A stretch of 50,452 nucleotides of DNA from Trichodesmium sp. MAG_R03 (GTDB taxonomy: Bacteria > Cyanobacteriota > Cyanobacteriia > Cyanobacteriales > Microcoleaceae), in the NCBI GenBank assembly GCA_023356535.1, contig JAKQYF010000008.1, positions 1 through 50,452 on the forward strand, in the 5' to 3' direction. A program made the translations under genes and the position numbers. Under the pieces are notes generated by a model. The model had not been told where the DNA came from. It was given only the letters and a program-made list of their open reading frames with translations, and did not search any database. The stretch's first letter is position 1. Each line of letters starts with the position of its first letter. Shown piece after piece: positions 15,320 to 25,177 of the stretch.

Positions 15320-16083
15320 TAGAGAAAAGGTCGATTCTACAACACAAGGATTTTACTTTTACTTTTTTCCCACATTCCCCACTTCTTAACATTAAATTGA
15401 TAAGTTTTATTGATCTATCCCCCCGAATGCTCTCCCTGAAAATTTTATAGCTATGGACATCGATTTTCACTGTTATAAAGAATTGTAACTAATTTTCTCA
15501 TAAACAATTAGTTATTGATAAACTTTATTGATATTTAGTTCTAGAATGAAGGTTGTTCCTATAAGTCTCTTTGAAAATGTAAATTTATATAAAGATATAT
15601 GAAGATCTGCGGAATGTCGGTTTTATGGTAGACTAGACCTACCTAAATTAAAGCAGGTAGTATAAAAAGCAATACAGAGAATTAACTCTGGAGAGTGAGA
15701 CTTAGCCGTACATCCTAGATGTGGTACTAAAAATTTATCAGTAGCAATGACTCTTACTTCTGCATTTAGCTCTTGGTATAAATATGCTTCTGCCCCCAAG
15801 ACCAATTCAATAACTTTTAGGTCTTGGTATTGCAGTTACAGCGCCTACTCGAGTAGCACCATAACTAGGTACTCTAGCACAAAAATATCTAATAACTGCT
15901 ATTTCTTTTAACCTCAGAGTAATAAATATTTCTGTAACTAGAGATTTATGGGGTCATACTACTCATTTTGTTTAAGTCTCCTGGATAAATTAATTGCAAT
16001 AAAACTTAAAAAATCATCAGACATAAAAGAGATAGGATGAAAGGGGAATTTTACTATACTTAGTTTATTTAAGGAAAAAAATC
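15320..16083. other. Intergenic spacer upstream of psaE
   Basis: No convincing gene. A minus-strand open frame at 15623-15805 (ELNAEVRVIATDKFLVPHLG) has plausible composition and its frame can be followed past stops on both sides. It may be a degraded gene, but I do not recognise it. The last 70 bases hold the psaE leader: TATACT at about 16052 is a fair -10 element, and AAGGA lies about 10 bases before the start. Confidence 0.45.
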
Positions 16084-16290
16084 ATGGTTAAACGTGGTTC
16101 TAAAGTTCGTATTTTGCGCAAAGAATCCTACTGGTATCAGGACGTTGGTACAGTTGCTTCTATCGACAAAAGTGGCATTAAGTATCCAGTTATTGTTCGC
16201 TTTGACAAAGTAAATTACACTGGTTTCAGTGGCAGTCCAACTGGGGTTAACACTAACAACTTTGCCATGAATGAACTTCTAGAGGTATAA
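16084..16290 (+). CDS. psaE: Photosystem I reaction centre subunit IV
   Basis: PsaE is a small SH3-like protein on the stromal/cytosolic face of photosystem I. It helps dock ferredoxin with PsaC and PsaD and takes part in cyclic electron flow. The 68-residue product is full length and highly typical: [20 protein letters not shown], then [27 protein letters not shown] and [13 protein letters not shown]. The start is preceded by AAGGA. It is monocistronic in layout, with 220 bases to the next gene. Confidence 0.98.
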   Translation: MVKRGSKVRILRKESYWYQDVGTVASIDKSGIKYPVIVRFDKVNYTGFSGSPTGVNTNNFAMNELLEV

Positions 16291-16514
16291 GCAATGTTGT
16301 CAGTATTCAGCTATCAGCTTCATTACCTTTAAAGGAGGAATTAACATCTTCGTGATTTCAAAGAATTAAAAGTATGGGTGGCATTTAGCTGAATGCTTAC
16401 TTCTAAATTAAACAAGTAAAAATAGCTAACAATTGTCTCAGAAAAATGCTTAACTAGAAAAAAAATTGTATGGTATCTATATAACAATAAATACTGTGAG
16501 AAATAATTAGCACT

Positions 16515-17417
16515 TTGCCAGAACTACCAGAAGTAGAAATAGTAAAACGAGGTCTAAATCAACTGACTCTAAACAAAAAAATATTAGGTGGGGAAGTGTT
16601 GTTAGAACGCACGGTTGCTCACCCAATTTCTGTAACTGATTTTTTGAGGGGTTTGGAAGGTAAAGCGATCGCCCAATGGTATCGACAAGGTAAATATTTA
16701 CTGGCCCAACTCTACAAATGGGGCAAAAAAAAACCAACACTACAAGCTAAAAAGAATCAAGATGGTTGGTTAGGAGTACATTTACGAATGACAGGCCAAC
16801 TATTATGGGTAAACCCAGAAGAAAGTCTGCACAAACACACACGAGTAAGATTGTTTTTTGAACATCAATCTTTAGAAGGTAAAGTTAGTTCTACTCATGA
16901 ATTGAGATTTGTAGATCAACGCACTTTTGGACAGATATGGGGAGTGCCACCAGCAATAGAAATATCCCACATTATAACTGGTCTCAAACAACTGGGCATT
17001 GAACCATTTTCTCCAGAATTTTGCCCAAACTACCTTAACAAAAAACTCTACAAAAGAAATCGAACAATTAAAACAGCTCTTTTAGACCAGACAACTATTG
17101 CCGGGCTAGGAAATATTTATGCTGATGAAGCTCTATTTCTCAGTGGTATTAGACCAACAACTATATGTAAAGATTTGACAGAAAAACAAATAGAACAACT
17201 ATATCTAGCCATACTTAAAGTCTTACAAACCGCTATAGATTCAGGTGGTACAACTTTTAATAACTTTCTTAATGTTAAGGGAGTTAATGGTAACTATGGA
17301 GGTATAGCCTGGGTTTATAATCGTGCTGGTCAATCATGTCGAATTTGTCATACATCTTTAGAAAAAATTAAATTAGCGGGGCGCTCTACCCATTTTTGTC
17401 CTCAATGTCAAAAATAA
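16515..17417 (+). CDS. mutM: Formamidopyrimidine-DNA glycosylase (Fpg), TTG start
   Basis: A base-excision repair glycosylase/AP lyase that removes 8-oxoguanine and ring-opened purines. The 300-residue product shows PELPEVEIVKRGL at the N-terminus. The Pro right after the initiator is the catalytic Schiff-base nucleophile and Glu3 is essential, which fixes the start at TTG 16515 because no ATG or GTG can supply this end. Also seen are HLRMTGQLL, QRTFGQIW, LLDQTTIAGLGNIYADEALF (the helix-two-turn-helix region) and a C-terminal zinc finger with paired Cys (CRIC and CPQC). An extra basic stretch at about 69-85 (KKKPTLQAKKNQD) is inserted before the HLRM motif. The weak start codon suggests low expression. 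Confidence 0.96.
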   Translation: MPELPEVEIVKRGLNQLTLNKKILGGEVLLERTVAHPISVTDFLRGLEGKAIAQWYRQGKYLLAQLYKWGKKKPTLQAKKNQDGWLGVHLRMTGQLLWVNPEESLHKHTRVRLFFEHQSLEGKVSSTHELRFVDQRTFGQIWGVPPAIEISHIITGLKQLGIEPFSPEFCPNYLNKKLYKRNRTIKTALLDQTTIAGLGNIYADEALFLSGIRPTTICKDLTEKQIEQLYLAILKVLQTAIDSGGTTFNNFLNVKGVNGNYGGIAWVYNRAGQSCRICHTSLEKIKLAGRSTHFCPQCQK

Positions 17418-17512
17418 TAGAGAGTTTAAAATAAAAAGGAGAAAAAAAGATCAACTTAATCTAATTCCCTATTAGAATTTAATGCAGCAAAGACAACAAA
17501 TAGAAATCATAT

Positions 17513-17731
17513 ATGGCAGAGATTAAAAAAGGTAGTTTAGTTCGTGTTGTGCGAGAAAAACTAGAAAATAGTTTAGAAGCTAAAGCAAGTGATAATAGAT
17601 TTCCTCCTTACATATTTGAGAGTCAGGGAGAAATTCTTGACATTAGAGGAGATTATGCTTTTATTAAATTTTGCAAAGTACCAACTCCGAATATTTGGTT
17701 GCGACTAGACCAGTTAGAAAAATTTGAGTAA
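17513..17731 (+). CDS. ndhO: NAD(P)H-quinone oxidoreductase subunit O
   Basis: A 72-residue peripheral subunit of cyanobacterial/chloroplast NDH-1, which carries out cyclic electron flow and respiration at the thylakoid. The family pattern is clear: [56 protein letters not shown]. The length is normal. It lies 95 bases after mutM on the same strand and could be cotranscribed, though a separate promoter is equally likely. Confidence 0.95.
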   Translation: MAEIKKGSLVRVVREKLENSLEAKASDNRFPPYIFESQGEILDIRGDYAFIKFCKVPTPNIWLRLDQLEKFE

Positions 17732-18371
17732 AATTTTCCATAAACTTGAATAATCTATCAAAAGCAATTGAATTTGAGCATTTTATAAATGTCCTAACCG
17801 ATTTGCGTAGTGCTATAACATTTAAGGGATAGCTGGGGTTAATACCATTTATCTGTAATAATGCCCTTAATAATTATTGCTCATTATGACCGTTCCCTTA
17901 CTTAAGGCCTTATTACACTGACTATTCTTATCTTTATATTAAGTGCAACTTAATAGAGAAATAGTATAAGTGGGGAGTTGACTTCAGCTATAACTTGTAG
18001 TACCTATTTTCAAAGATAATATGGTTTAGAAAATATTTTCTAACAAATACCCTATTTGCTAGAAAGTGAAGGAGCGGGAAAAGTATTAGAAGTAGACTTG
18101 ACAGATGCAGAATATTCTGAATTTATTATTGTGAGGGGAAGATGCGTCAAATTATAGAGATGGCACAGAAAATACTGAATATTTAAGTTTGTCTCTCTAC
18201 AAGCATTTCTAAATTTTGAAATTAACAGCTATTAGAGTCTTTTTTGATAGTTCAATATAAATTTTAAATTTGTTAATAATTTAACTGGTCATCGGCAGGT
18301 TTAATAAACAAAAATATGAGTCTACCCAATAGCATTTATTAATGATTTCATATACATAAGGAAATGTCGAG
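17732..18371. other. Intergenic spacer with a possible short coding relic
   Basis: Mostly AT-rich non-coding DNA. From about 18045 to 18155 the plus strand reads YLLESEGAGKVLEVDLTDAE and then EFIIVRGRC before a stop. This has protein-like composition but no start codon, so it may be the tail of a lost gene of unknown family. AAGGA at 18359-18363 is the ribosome binding site of the next gene. Confidence 0.4.
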
Positions 18372-18857
18372 ATGTCAACAGAAAATCAGAGTTTAGACAC
18401 AAAAACAAATATTAATTTCGAAGATGATAATGAAAGTATTAGAGAGGAAAGTATTGAGGATATAAATAAAACTTGTTTACTGCTTACTTTATGGGGTTTA
18501 GGAGGAGAGGGAGAAACAGCTATAGGAGTAAAAAAAAGTGAATTAACTACTAGAGTTAAACGTAAAAAATACGGTAAAAAAATAGGTAAATATCAAAGAA
18601 TATATGAAGAATTAGAAACATTAGGAGCAATTAGAATTGAGGTAAAAAATAGAGCAGTATTGGTTTTTATTACAGATATAGGTAAGCAAATACTGGGAAA
18701 GGGTTTACAAAATTCTGATTTTAATTTTGAAGGCACTGTCGTAGCAACAAGATTAGCAAATACACTTTTAAGATGGATACGAGAAATGGGTAGTCAGGAA
18801 GGTTTGGAAATGGAATCAATGACAATTTATTCAAGGAATCTATATGAAGAAGAATAG
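18372..18857 (+). CDS. Hypothetical protein, possible winged-helix domain
   Basis: A 161-residue soluble protein of unrecognised family. The first 30 residues are acidic and probably disordered (FEDDNESIREESIEDI). The middle (CLLLTLWGLGGEGETAIGVK, then basic RVKRKKYGKKIGKYQRIYEE and LETLGAIRIEVKNRAVLVFI) alternates like a small winged-helix or other DNA/RNA-binding fold. This is an inference from pattern only. The C-terminus is helical. The start is well supported by AAGGA eight bases upstream. The stop codon lies inside a heptamer tandem repeat. No neighbour within 400 bases gives context. Confidence 0.65.
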   Translation: MSTENQSLDTKTNINFEDDNESIREESIEDINKTCLLLTLWGLGGEGETAIGVKKSELTTRVKRKKYGKKIGKYQRIYEELETLGAIRIEVKNRAVLVFITDIGKQILGKGLQNSDFNFEGTVVATRLANTLLRWIREMGSQEGLEMESMTIYSRNLYEEE

Positions 18858-18878
18858 AGAATAGAGGATAGAAGATAG
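18851..18878. repeat. Heptamer short tandem repeat, four degenerate copies
   Basis: AGAATAG, AGAATAG, AGGATAG, AAGATAG run head to tail. The preceding gene's TAG stop is part of the first copy, so expansion or slippage here would sit at the gene's end. Confidence 0.8.
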
Positions 18879-19310
18879 TGTATCTTATTAATATAAGAAC
18901 TCCCTATAAAAGCAGTATTATAATTGCCTTTGGAAGATGAATTTAACATTTCTAAGAGGAGAGATGATCAGAAAAGAAAGTCTATCTGAGTAATACATAC
19001 AAATAATTTCCAGGGAATAGATAACAATACTGTATATCCTTAAATACTTGACTCAATAAAACAATTTTAACAAACTTGATTTTGAGTAGATAGAAAGCAG
19101 TCGCCAAGGCAAATAGTAGTCTGTCACAATTAATTTGATGGATTAATCTATTAAATTTTTCTTATTGTCTACTTTTTGTCTACTTTACTCCTCTTGACCT
19201 CTTGATTTAGTTTTAACCTATCATTTGAAATTTTATAAACAACTAAGTTTGTATGCATTTTTAACTAAAAAAATATAATTATTATACTTCAAATTAAAAT
19301 TAATATAAAT
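18879..19310. other. Intergenic spacer, nothing recognised
   Basis: AT-rich sequence without protein-like frames. The immediate leader of the 5-oxoprolinase gene is nearly pure A/T and lacks a clear Shine-Dalgarno sequence. Confidence 0.5.
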
Positions 19311-22300
19311 ATGAATAACATATCAATTACTAATAATCGTTGGCAATTTTGGATAGACCGTGGAGGTACATTTACTGATATAGTAGCTCAAGCTCCTGAC
19401 GGTAAAATTATTATTCATAAATTATTATCAGAAAATCCAGAACACTATCTCGATGCGCCAGTTCAAGGAATTAGAGAAATATTAGGAATTTCTCAAAATA
19501 ACCCTATACCTTCAAAAGAAATAGAAGTAATTAAAATGGGTACAACTGTTGCTACAAATGCTTTATTAGAAAGAAAAGGCGATCGCACAGTTTTAGTTAT
19601 TACTAAAGGTTTCAAGGATGCACTAAGAATTGGTTATCAAAACCGCCCTCATATTTTTGCTCGACAAATTATTTTGCCGGAAATGCTCTATGAAAAAGTT
19701 ATCGAAGTTGAGTCTCGTTACACAGCTACAGGTGAAGAAATAATTCCACTTCAAACAACAGAGTTGATTTCTCAACTTCAAACAGCATACAACGAAGGAA
19801 TTAGAAGTTGTGCTATTGTATTAATACACAGTTATCGCTATCCGAAACACGAACAAAAAATTAAAGAAATTTCTGAAAAAATTGGATTTACTCAAGTATC
19901 TATTTCCTCTGAAGTTAGTCCTTTAATGAAATTAGTTAGTCGCGGAGATACTACTGTAGTTGATGCTTATTTATCACCGATTTTACGGCGATATATACAT
20001 CAAGTTCGTGATTGTTTACTAGAAAAATCAGGAGGTAATAAGGAACAGGGCAAGGATATTTTAAATAGTAGTAATTCCCCAGATATTAACTTAGTTAAAT
20101 TAATGTTTATGCAGTCGAATGGCGGTTTAACAGATGCTCATAAATTTCAAGGCAAAGATAGTATATTGTCTGGTCCCGCTGGTGGAATTGTTGGAGCAGT
20201 TCAAACAAGCAAAAATGCAGGTTTTCATCAAATAATTAGTTTTGATATGGGTGGCACATCTACCGATGTTGCTCATTATGCTGGAGCTGCAAATCAAACA
20301 ATAGAATATGAACGAGAATTTGAAACAGAAATTGCTGGAATACGTCTACGAACTCCTATGATGTCCATACATACTGTCGCTGCTGGTGGAGGCTCAATTT
20401 TATTTTTTGATGGTGCCCGTTATCGTGTCGGACCTGAATCTGCAGGAGCAAATCCCGGGCCTGCTGCTTATGGAAAAGGAGGACCTTTAACAGTCACAGA
20501 TTGCAATATAATGGTCGGAAAAATACAGCCAGAATTTTTTCCTAAAGTCTTTGGTAAAGATAGAAATTCACCTTTAAATATAGAGATTGTTAGAGAAAAA
20601 TTTACTCAGTTAACAGCAGAAATAGGTGATAGTAGAAAACCCGAAGAGGTAGCCAGTGGATATTTAGCGATCGCTGTGGAAAAAATGGCAAATACGATTA
20701 AAAAAATTTCTCTCCAAAAGGGTTATGATATTTCCGAATATACACTTTGTTGTTTTGGTGGAGCTGGTGGTCAACACGCTTGTTTAATTGCTGATTCTTT
20801 GGGCATAAAAAAAATATTTATTCATCCTTATGCTGGAGTTTTATCAGCTTATGGTATGGGATTAGCAGATATTCGAGTGATGAAAGAAAAAGCAGTTGAA
20901 AAAATATTAACCCCTGAATTATTACCAGAGTTAGAGCAAATTTTTACTAAGCTAAAAACGGAAGCTAAACAAGAGCTAATTACAAAAAGTTTCTCCTCTA
21001 AAGATTTAGATTTGGCATCTATTTCTTGTCATTCGCTATTATCTAAAGTTCACCTCAAATATCAAGGCAGTGACTCAATATTAATAGTAGACTTTGCTGA
21101 GAATATCTCTACAGTAAAAGCTGAATTTGAAACGGCTCATCGACAAAGATATGGATTTATCATGGCAGAAAAATTATTAATAGTTGAAGCTGTTTCCCTA
21201 GAACTTATTCAGCATATGGAAACTCCCGAAGAAATAGAAAAATATCCCGACCAAAAATCTCCTGCCACTCCAGTTACAACAACACAAATATACACCGCAG
21301 AAAAATGGCATGATGCTCCTATTTATTTACGAGAAAATTTACAACCAGGAGACAACATTAATAGTCCTGCCTTAATAATTGAAAAAACCGGAACCAATAT
21401 TATTGAACCTGGATGGCAAGCAGAATTAAATGCTAAAAATTACCTGATATTAACTAAAAGTAAAACTACACGAAAATCTATACAGGTAACTACTAACTTT
21501 CAAACAAAAATTCTAACTTCAGCAGACCCAGTAATGCTAGAAATATTTAATAACTTATTTCGAGCGATCGCTGAACAAATGGGAATTACATTACAAAACA
21601 CCAGTTCATCAGTAAATATTAAAGAACGTCTCGACTTTTCCTGTGCAATATTTGACCAAGATGGTGAATTAGTTGCTAATGCTCCTCATATTCCCATACA
21701 TTTGGGCTCCATGAGCGAAAGTGTCAATGCCTTAATTTCTGACAAAGGCGAAACTCTCAAAGCAGGAGATGTTTATGTTTTAAATAATCCCTACAATGGC
21801 GGTACTCATTTACCAGACATAACAGTTATTACTCCCGTATTTTCAACTTTAGAAACAAACAACAATTCTTCTGTCATTGCAACGCATAATTTGAAAAACA
21901 AGAACAATAATATTTTTCCTGAAACTAACTCCACTAAAGAAATTTTATCAGATATAAATATTGCTTTAGATGATAAATCTATTACTCAAAAATTAAAATC
22001 TGTAAACGTTCCTAGTCATGAAAATTTGATTTCGGATCATCAGACAAATATTCCCCGAACTTCCACTGAAAACAGAGAAAAAATAGCAACTCCTATATTT
22101 TATGTCGCCTCTCGTGGACATCATGCAGATATTGGTGGAATTACTCCCGGTTCCATTCCTCCCCACAGCAAAACAGTTGAAGAAGAAGGAATATTAATCG
22201 ATAATTTCCAACTTGTGAAAAATGGAAAATTTCTAGAAGCAGAACTATTGAAAATTCTCACATCAGGTAAATATCCTGCTAGAAATACTAGGCAAAATAT

Positions 22301-23300
22301 TGCTGACTTACAAGCACAAGTAGCTGCTAATGAAAAAGGTGTACAAGAACTGCAAAAAATGACTGCGCATTATGGCTTAGAAATCGTACAAGCTTACATG
22401 AAATTTGTTCAAGATAACGCTGAAAGTTCAGTACGTAAAGTTATAAGAAAAATATCTTCATCACTTACTAATAGAACTGCTACTTCTATCTTAGATGACG
22501 GTAATAAAATTTCAGTTGCTATTAGTATCGACAAAAAAAATCTCAGTGCAAAAATAGACTTCACAGGTACATCTTCTCAACTTTCCAATAACTTCAACGC
22601 ACCAACCGCAGTTTGTAAAGCAGCAGTCTTATATGTCTTTCGTACCCTAGTTGACGATGATATTCCTCTGAATGCAGGTTGTCTCAAACCATTAGAAATT
22701 ATTATTCCTCAAGGTAGTATGTTAGACCCAAAATATCCGGCAGCAGTAGTAGCAGGAAATGTAGAAACTTCCCAAGTGATCGGAGATACTTTATATCATG
22801 CTTTGGGAATAATGGCATCCTCTCAAGGAACTATGAATAATTTCACTTTTGGTAATAGTCAATATCAATATTATGAAACTATTTGTGGAGGTTCCGGTGC
22901 AGGTGTAGGCTTTGATGGCACCGATGCAGTGCATACTCACATGACTAACTCCCAGTTAACAGACCCCGAAGTTTTGGAATGGCGCTTTCCAGTATTATTG
23001 GAAAGTTTTGCTATTCGTTCTGGGAGTGGGGGTGAAGGTTTATACAAAGGTGGAAATGGAGTAACTCGGCGAATGCGTTTTTTGGAACCCATGACTGCTG
23101 GAATATTATCAGGTCATCGCGTTGTTTCTCCCCTTGGTTTGAATGGTGGGGGTGATGGTTTAGTAGGGAAAAATTATCTGGAACGGAGTAATGGGAAAGT
23201 TGAGGAATTGGGGGGTATTGCTACTGTTGAGATGAATATAGGTGATGTATTTGTAATTGAAACTCCAGGTGGTGGGGGAAATAATGAAGTCAGAAGTTAG
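19311..23300 (+). CDS. 5-oxoprolinase / hydantoinase fused A+B protein
   Basis: A 1329-residue fusion of HyuA- and HyuB-type domains, the architecture of ATP-dependent 5-oxoprolinase (OplAH), which opens 5-oxo-L-proline to glutamate. The HyuA half (about 10-715) has FWIDRGGTFTDIVAQAPDG, MGTTVATNALLERKGDRTVL and the ATP-site motif SFDMGGTSTDVAHY. It also has GPAAYGKGGPLTVTDCN and CCFGGAGGQHACLIADSLG. The HyuB half (about 735-1329) has ERLDFSCAIFDQDGELVANA, HLGSMSESV, VASRGHHADIGGITPGS, GNVETSQVIGDTLYHALG and ICGGSGAGVGFDG. Between ITPVF (about 841) and PIFYVASRGHH (about 926) lies an Asn/Ser/Thr-rich stretch of about 80 residues not expected in the family. The substrate could also be a hydantoin, so no symbol is given. 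The gene stands alone and contains several HIP1 sites. Confidence 0.93.
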   Translation: MNNISITNNRWQFWIDRGGTFTDIVAQAPDGKIIIHKLLSENPEHYLDAPVQGIREILGISQNNPIPSKEIEVIKMGTTVATNALLERKGDRTVLVITKGFKDALRIGYQNRPHIFARQIILPEMLYEKVIEVESRYTATGEEIIPLQTTELISQLQTAYNEGIRSCAIVLIHSYRYPKHEQKIKEISEKIGFTQVSISSEVSPLMKLVSRGDTTVVDAYLSPILRRYIHQVRDCLLEKSGGNKEQGKDILNSSNSPDINLVKLMFMQSNGGLTDAHKFQGKDSILSGPAGGIVGAVQTSKNAGFHQIISFDMGGTSTDVAHYAGAANQTIEYEREFETEIAGIRLRTPMMSIHTVAAGGGSILFFDGARYRVGPESAGANPGPAAYGKGGPLTVTDCNIMVGKIQPEFFPKVFGKDRNSPLNIEIVREKFTQLTAEIGDSRKPEEVASGYLAIAVEKMANTIKKISLQKGYDISEYTLCCFGGAGGQHACLIADSLGIKKIFIHPYAGVLSAYGMGLADIRVMKEKAVEKILTPELLPELEQIFTKLKTEAKQELITKSFSSKDLDLASISCHSLLSKVHLKYQGSDSILIVDFAENISTVKAEFETAHRQRYGFIMAEKLLIVEAVSLELIQHMETPEEIEKYPDQKSPATPVTTTQIYTAEKWHDAPIYLRENLQPGDNINSPALIIEKTGTNIIEPGWQAELNAKNYLILTKSKTTRKSIQVTTNFQTKILTSADPVMLEIFNNLFRAIAEQMGITLQNTSSSVNIKERLDFSCAIFDQDGELVANAPHIPIHLGSMSESVNALISDKGETLKAGDVYVLNNPYNGGTHLPDITVITPVFSTLETNNNSSVIATHNLKNKNNNIFPETNSTKEILSDINIALDDKSITQKLKSVNVPSHENLISDHQTNIPRTSTENREKIATPIFYVASRGHHADIGGITPGSIPPHSKTVEEEGILIDNFQLVKNGKFLEAELLKILTSGKYPARNTRQNIADLQAQVAANEKGVQELQKMTAHYGLEIVQAYMKFVQDNAESSVRKVIRKISSSLTNRTATSILDDGNKISVAISIDKKNLSAKIDFTGTSSQLSNNFNAPTAVCKAAVLYVFRTLVDDDIPLNAGCLKPLEIIIPQGSMLDPKYPAAVVAGNVETSQVIGDTLYHALGIMASSQGTMNNFTFGNSQYQYYETICGGSGAGVGFDGTDAVHTHMTNSQLTDPEVLEWRFPVLLESFAIRSGSGGEGLYKGGNGVTRRMRFLEPMTAGILSGHRVVSPLGLNGGGDGLVGKNYLERSNGKVEELGGIATVEMNIGDVFVIETPGGGGNNEVRS

Positions 23301-23360
23301 AACTCACAAGTTAAATTTTTGCTGTCACTATGTTGGCTAGCACTAACTTTTGCATTCTAG

Positions 23361-25035
23361 GAAGCTCCTAAAAAAGGGAAGGTTGTGCCTAGACATTTTC
23401 TCAAAAATGATGATACAATTTAGATATAAGGGGTTGCTCGTCTATACACATGATGTTTTATTCAACCCCAAAAGTAGAATTTTGAGGGCCAGAGAAAGAC
23501 CTACACCTTTGCTCCCCATCAAAAGCGCCAGCCCTACACTTACTTGTTTTTGCATTCTGTGAAGCTCCTAAGAATAATTGGCGCAGTTGAAAGTTCTGCC
23601 ATTTCATTTGCCTAAAAATGATGATCATATAGAATTATAAGTTATTACTTGCCTATAGATATGATTCTTTATTCAAACAAAAAGAACTGTTTTGAGGGCT
23701 ATAGTCTTAACAACTTTTCATTCTGTGAAGCTCCTCAAAAGGGAAGGTTGTGCCTAGACATTTTCTCAAAAATGATGATACAATTTAGATATAAGGGGCT
23801 GTTCGTCTATACACATGATGTTTTATTCAACCCCCAAAAGTAGAATTTTGAGGGCCAGAGAAAGACCTACACCTTTGCTCCCCATCAAAAACGCCAGCCC
23901 TACACTTACTTGCTTTTGCATTCTGTGAAGCTCCTAAAAATAATTGGCGCAGTTGAAAGTTTTGCCATTACATTTTCCTGAAAATGATGATCATATAGAA
24001 TTATAAGTTATTACTTGCCTATAGATATGATTCTTTATTTAACCAAAAAGAACTGTTTTGAGGGTTATAGTCTTAACAACTTTTACATTCTGTGAAGCTC
24101 CTAAAAAAAAGGAAGGTTGTGCCTAGACATTTTCTCAAAAATGATGATACAATTTAGATATAAGGGGTTGTTCGCCTATACACATGATGTTTTATTCAAC
24201 CCCAAAAGTAGAATTTTGAGGGCCAGAGAAAGACCTACACCTTTGCTCCCCATCAAAAACGCCAGCCCTACACTTACTTGCTTTTGCATTCTGGGGAGCT
24301 CCTAAGAATAATTGGTGCAGTTGAAAGTTCTGCCATTACATTTACCTAAAAATGATGATCATATAGAATTATAAGTTATTACTTGCCTATAGATATGATT
24401 CTTTATTCAACCAAAAAGAACTGTTTTAAGGGCTATCGTCTTAACAACTTTTACATTCTGTGAAGCTCCTAAAAAAGGAAGGTTGTGCCTAGACATTTTC
24501 TCAAAAATGATGATACAATTTAGACATAAGGTTTTGCTCGCCTATACACATGATGTTTTATTCAACCCCAAAAGTAGAATTTTGAGGGCCAGAGAAAGAC
24601 CATTACCTTTGCTCCCCATCAAAAACGCCAGCCCTACACTTACTTGCTTTTGCATTCTGGGGAGCTCCTAAGAATAATTGGCGCAGTTGAAAGTTCTGCC
24701 ATTACATTTGCCTAAAAATGATGATCATATAAAATTATAAGTTATTACTTGCCTATAGATATGATTCTTTATTCAACCAAAAAGAACTGTTTTAAGGGCT
24801 ATCGTCTTAACAACTTTTACATTCTGTGAAGCTCCTAAAAAAAAGGAAGGTTGTGCCTAGACATTTTCTCAAAAATGATGATACAATTTAGATATAAGGG
24901 GTTGCTCGCCTATACACATGATGTTTTATTCAACCCCAAAAGAGAATTTTGAGGGCCAGAGAAAGACCATTGCCTTTGCTCCCCATCAAAAACGCCAGCC
25001 CTACACTAACTTGCTTTTGCATTCTGTGAAGCTCC
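23361..25035. repeat. Higher-order tandem array of alternating 200-bp and 167-bp monomers
   Basis: The junction GAAGCTCC (twice GGAGCTCC) recurs at 23361, 23561, 23727, 23927, 24094, 24295, 24462, 24661, 24828 and 25028. Spacings alternate 200, 166, 200, 167, 201, 167, 199, 167, 200. So A monomers of about 200 bp alternate with B monomers of about 167 bp, five A and four B. A copies are nearly identical to each other, and likewise the B copies. A and B are themselves related: both contain AAAATGATGAT, a TTATTCAACC block and TTTTGAGGGC. Most A units carry GGGGTTG and CAACCCC as an inverted pair. Small frames inside A units (CLDIFSKMMIQF) come from the repeat, and copy five is frameshifted, so no protein is claimed. 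Confidence 0.95.
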
Positions 25036-25177
25036 CAAAAACAATACAGTTACTGTCCCTTCTCTTCCTCTTCGCGATCGCTATGCCTTACTCTATTAGG
25101 GATAGCCAACATAATATTTTCACCTGTGCAAATTCCTACTATTCCAAGCAAACCACACTATTTTAACTACTAATACC

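Noticed and set aside
23361..25035. CRISPR array
   Set aside because: Units are 167-200 bp, lack unique spacers between short direct repeats, and no cas gene is present.
23350..25166. Several 60-80 residue open frames inside the tandem array (CLDIFSKMMIQF type)
   Set aside because: They are copies of the same repeat DNA, lack ribosome binding sites, start at TTG/ATG inside repeats, and one A unit has a 2-base deletion that breaks the frame. Better explained as repeat sequence.
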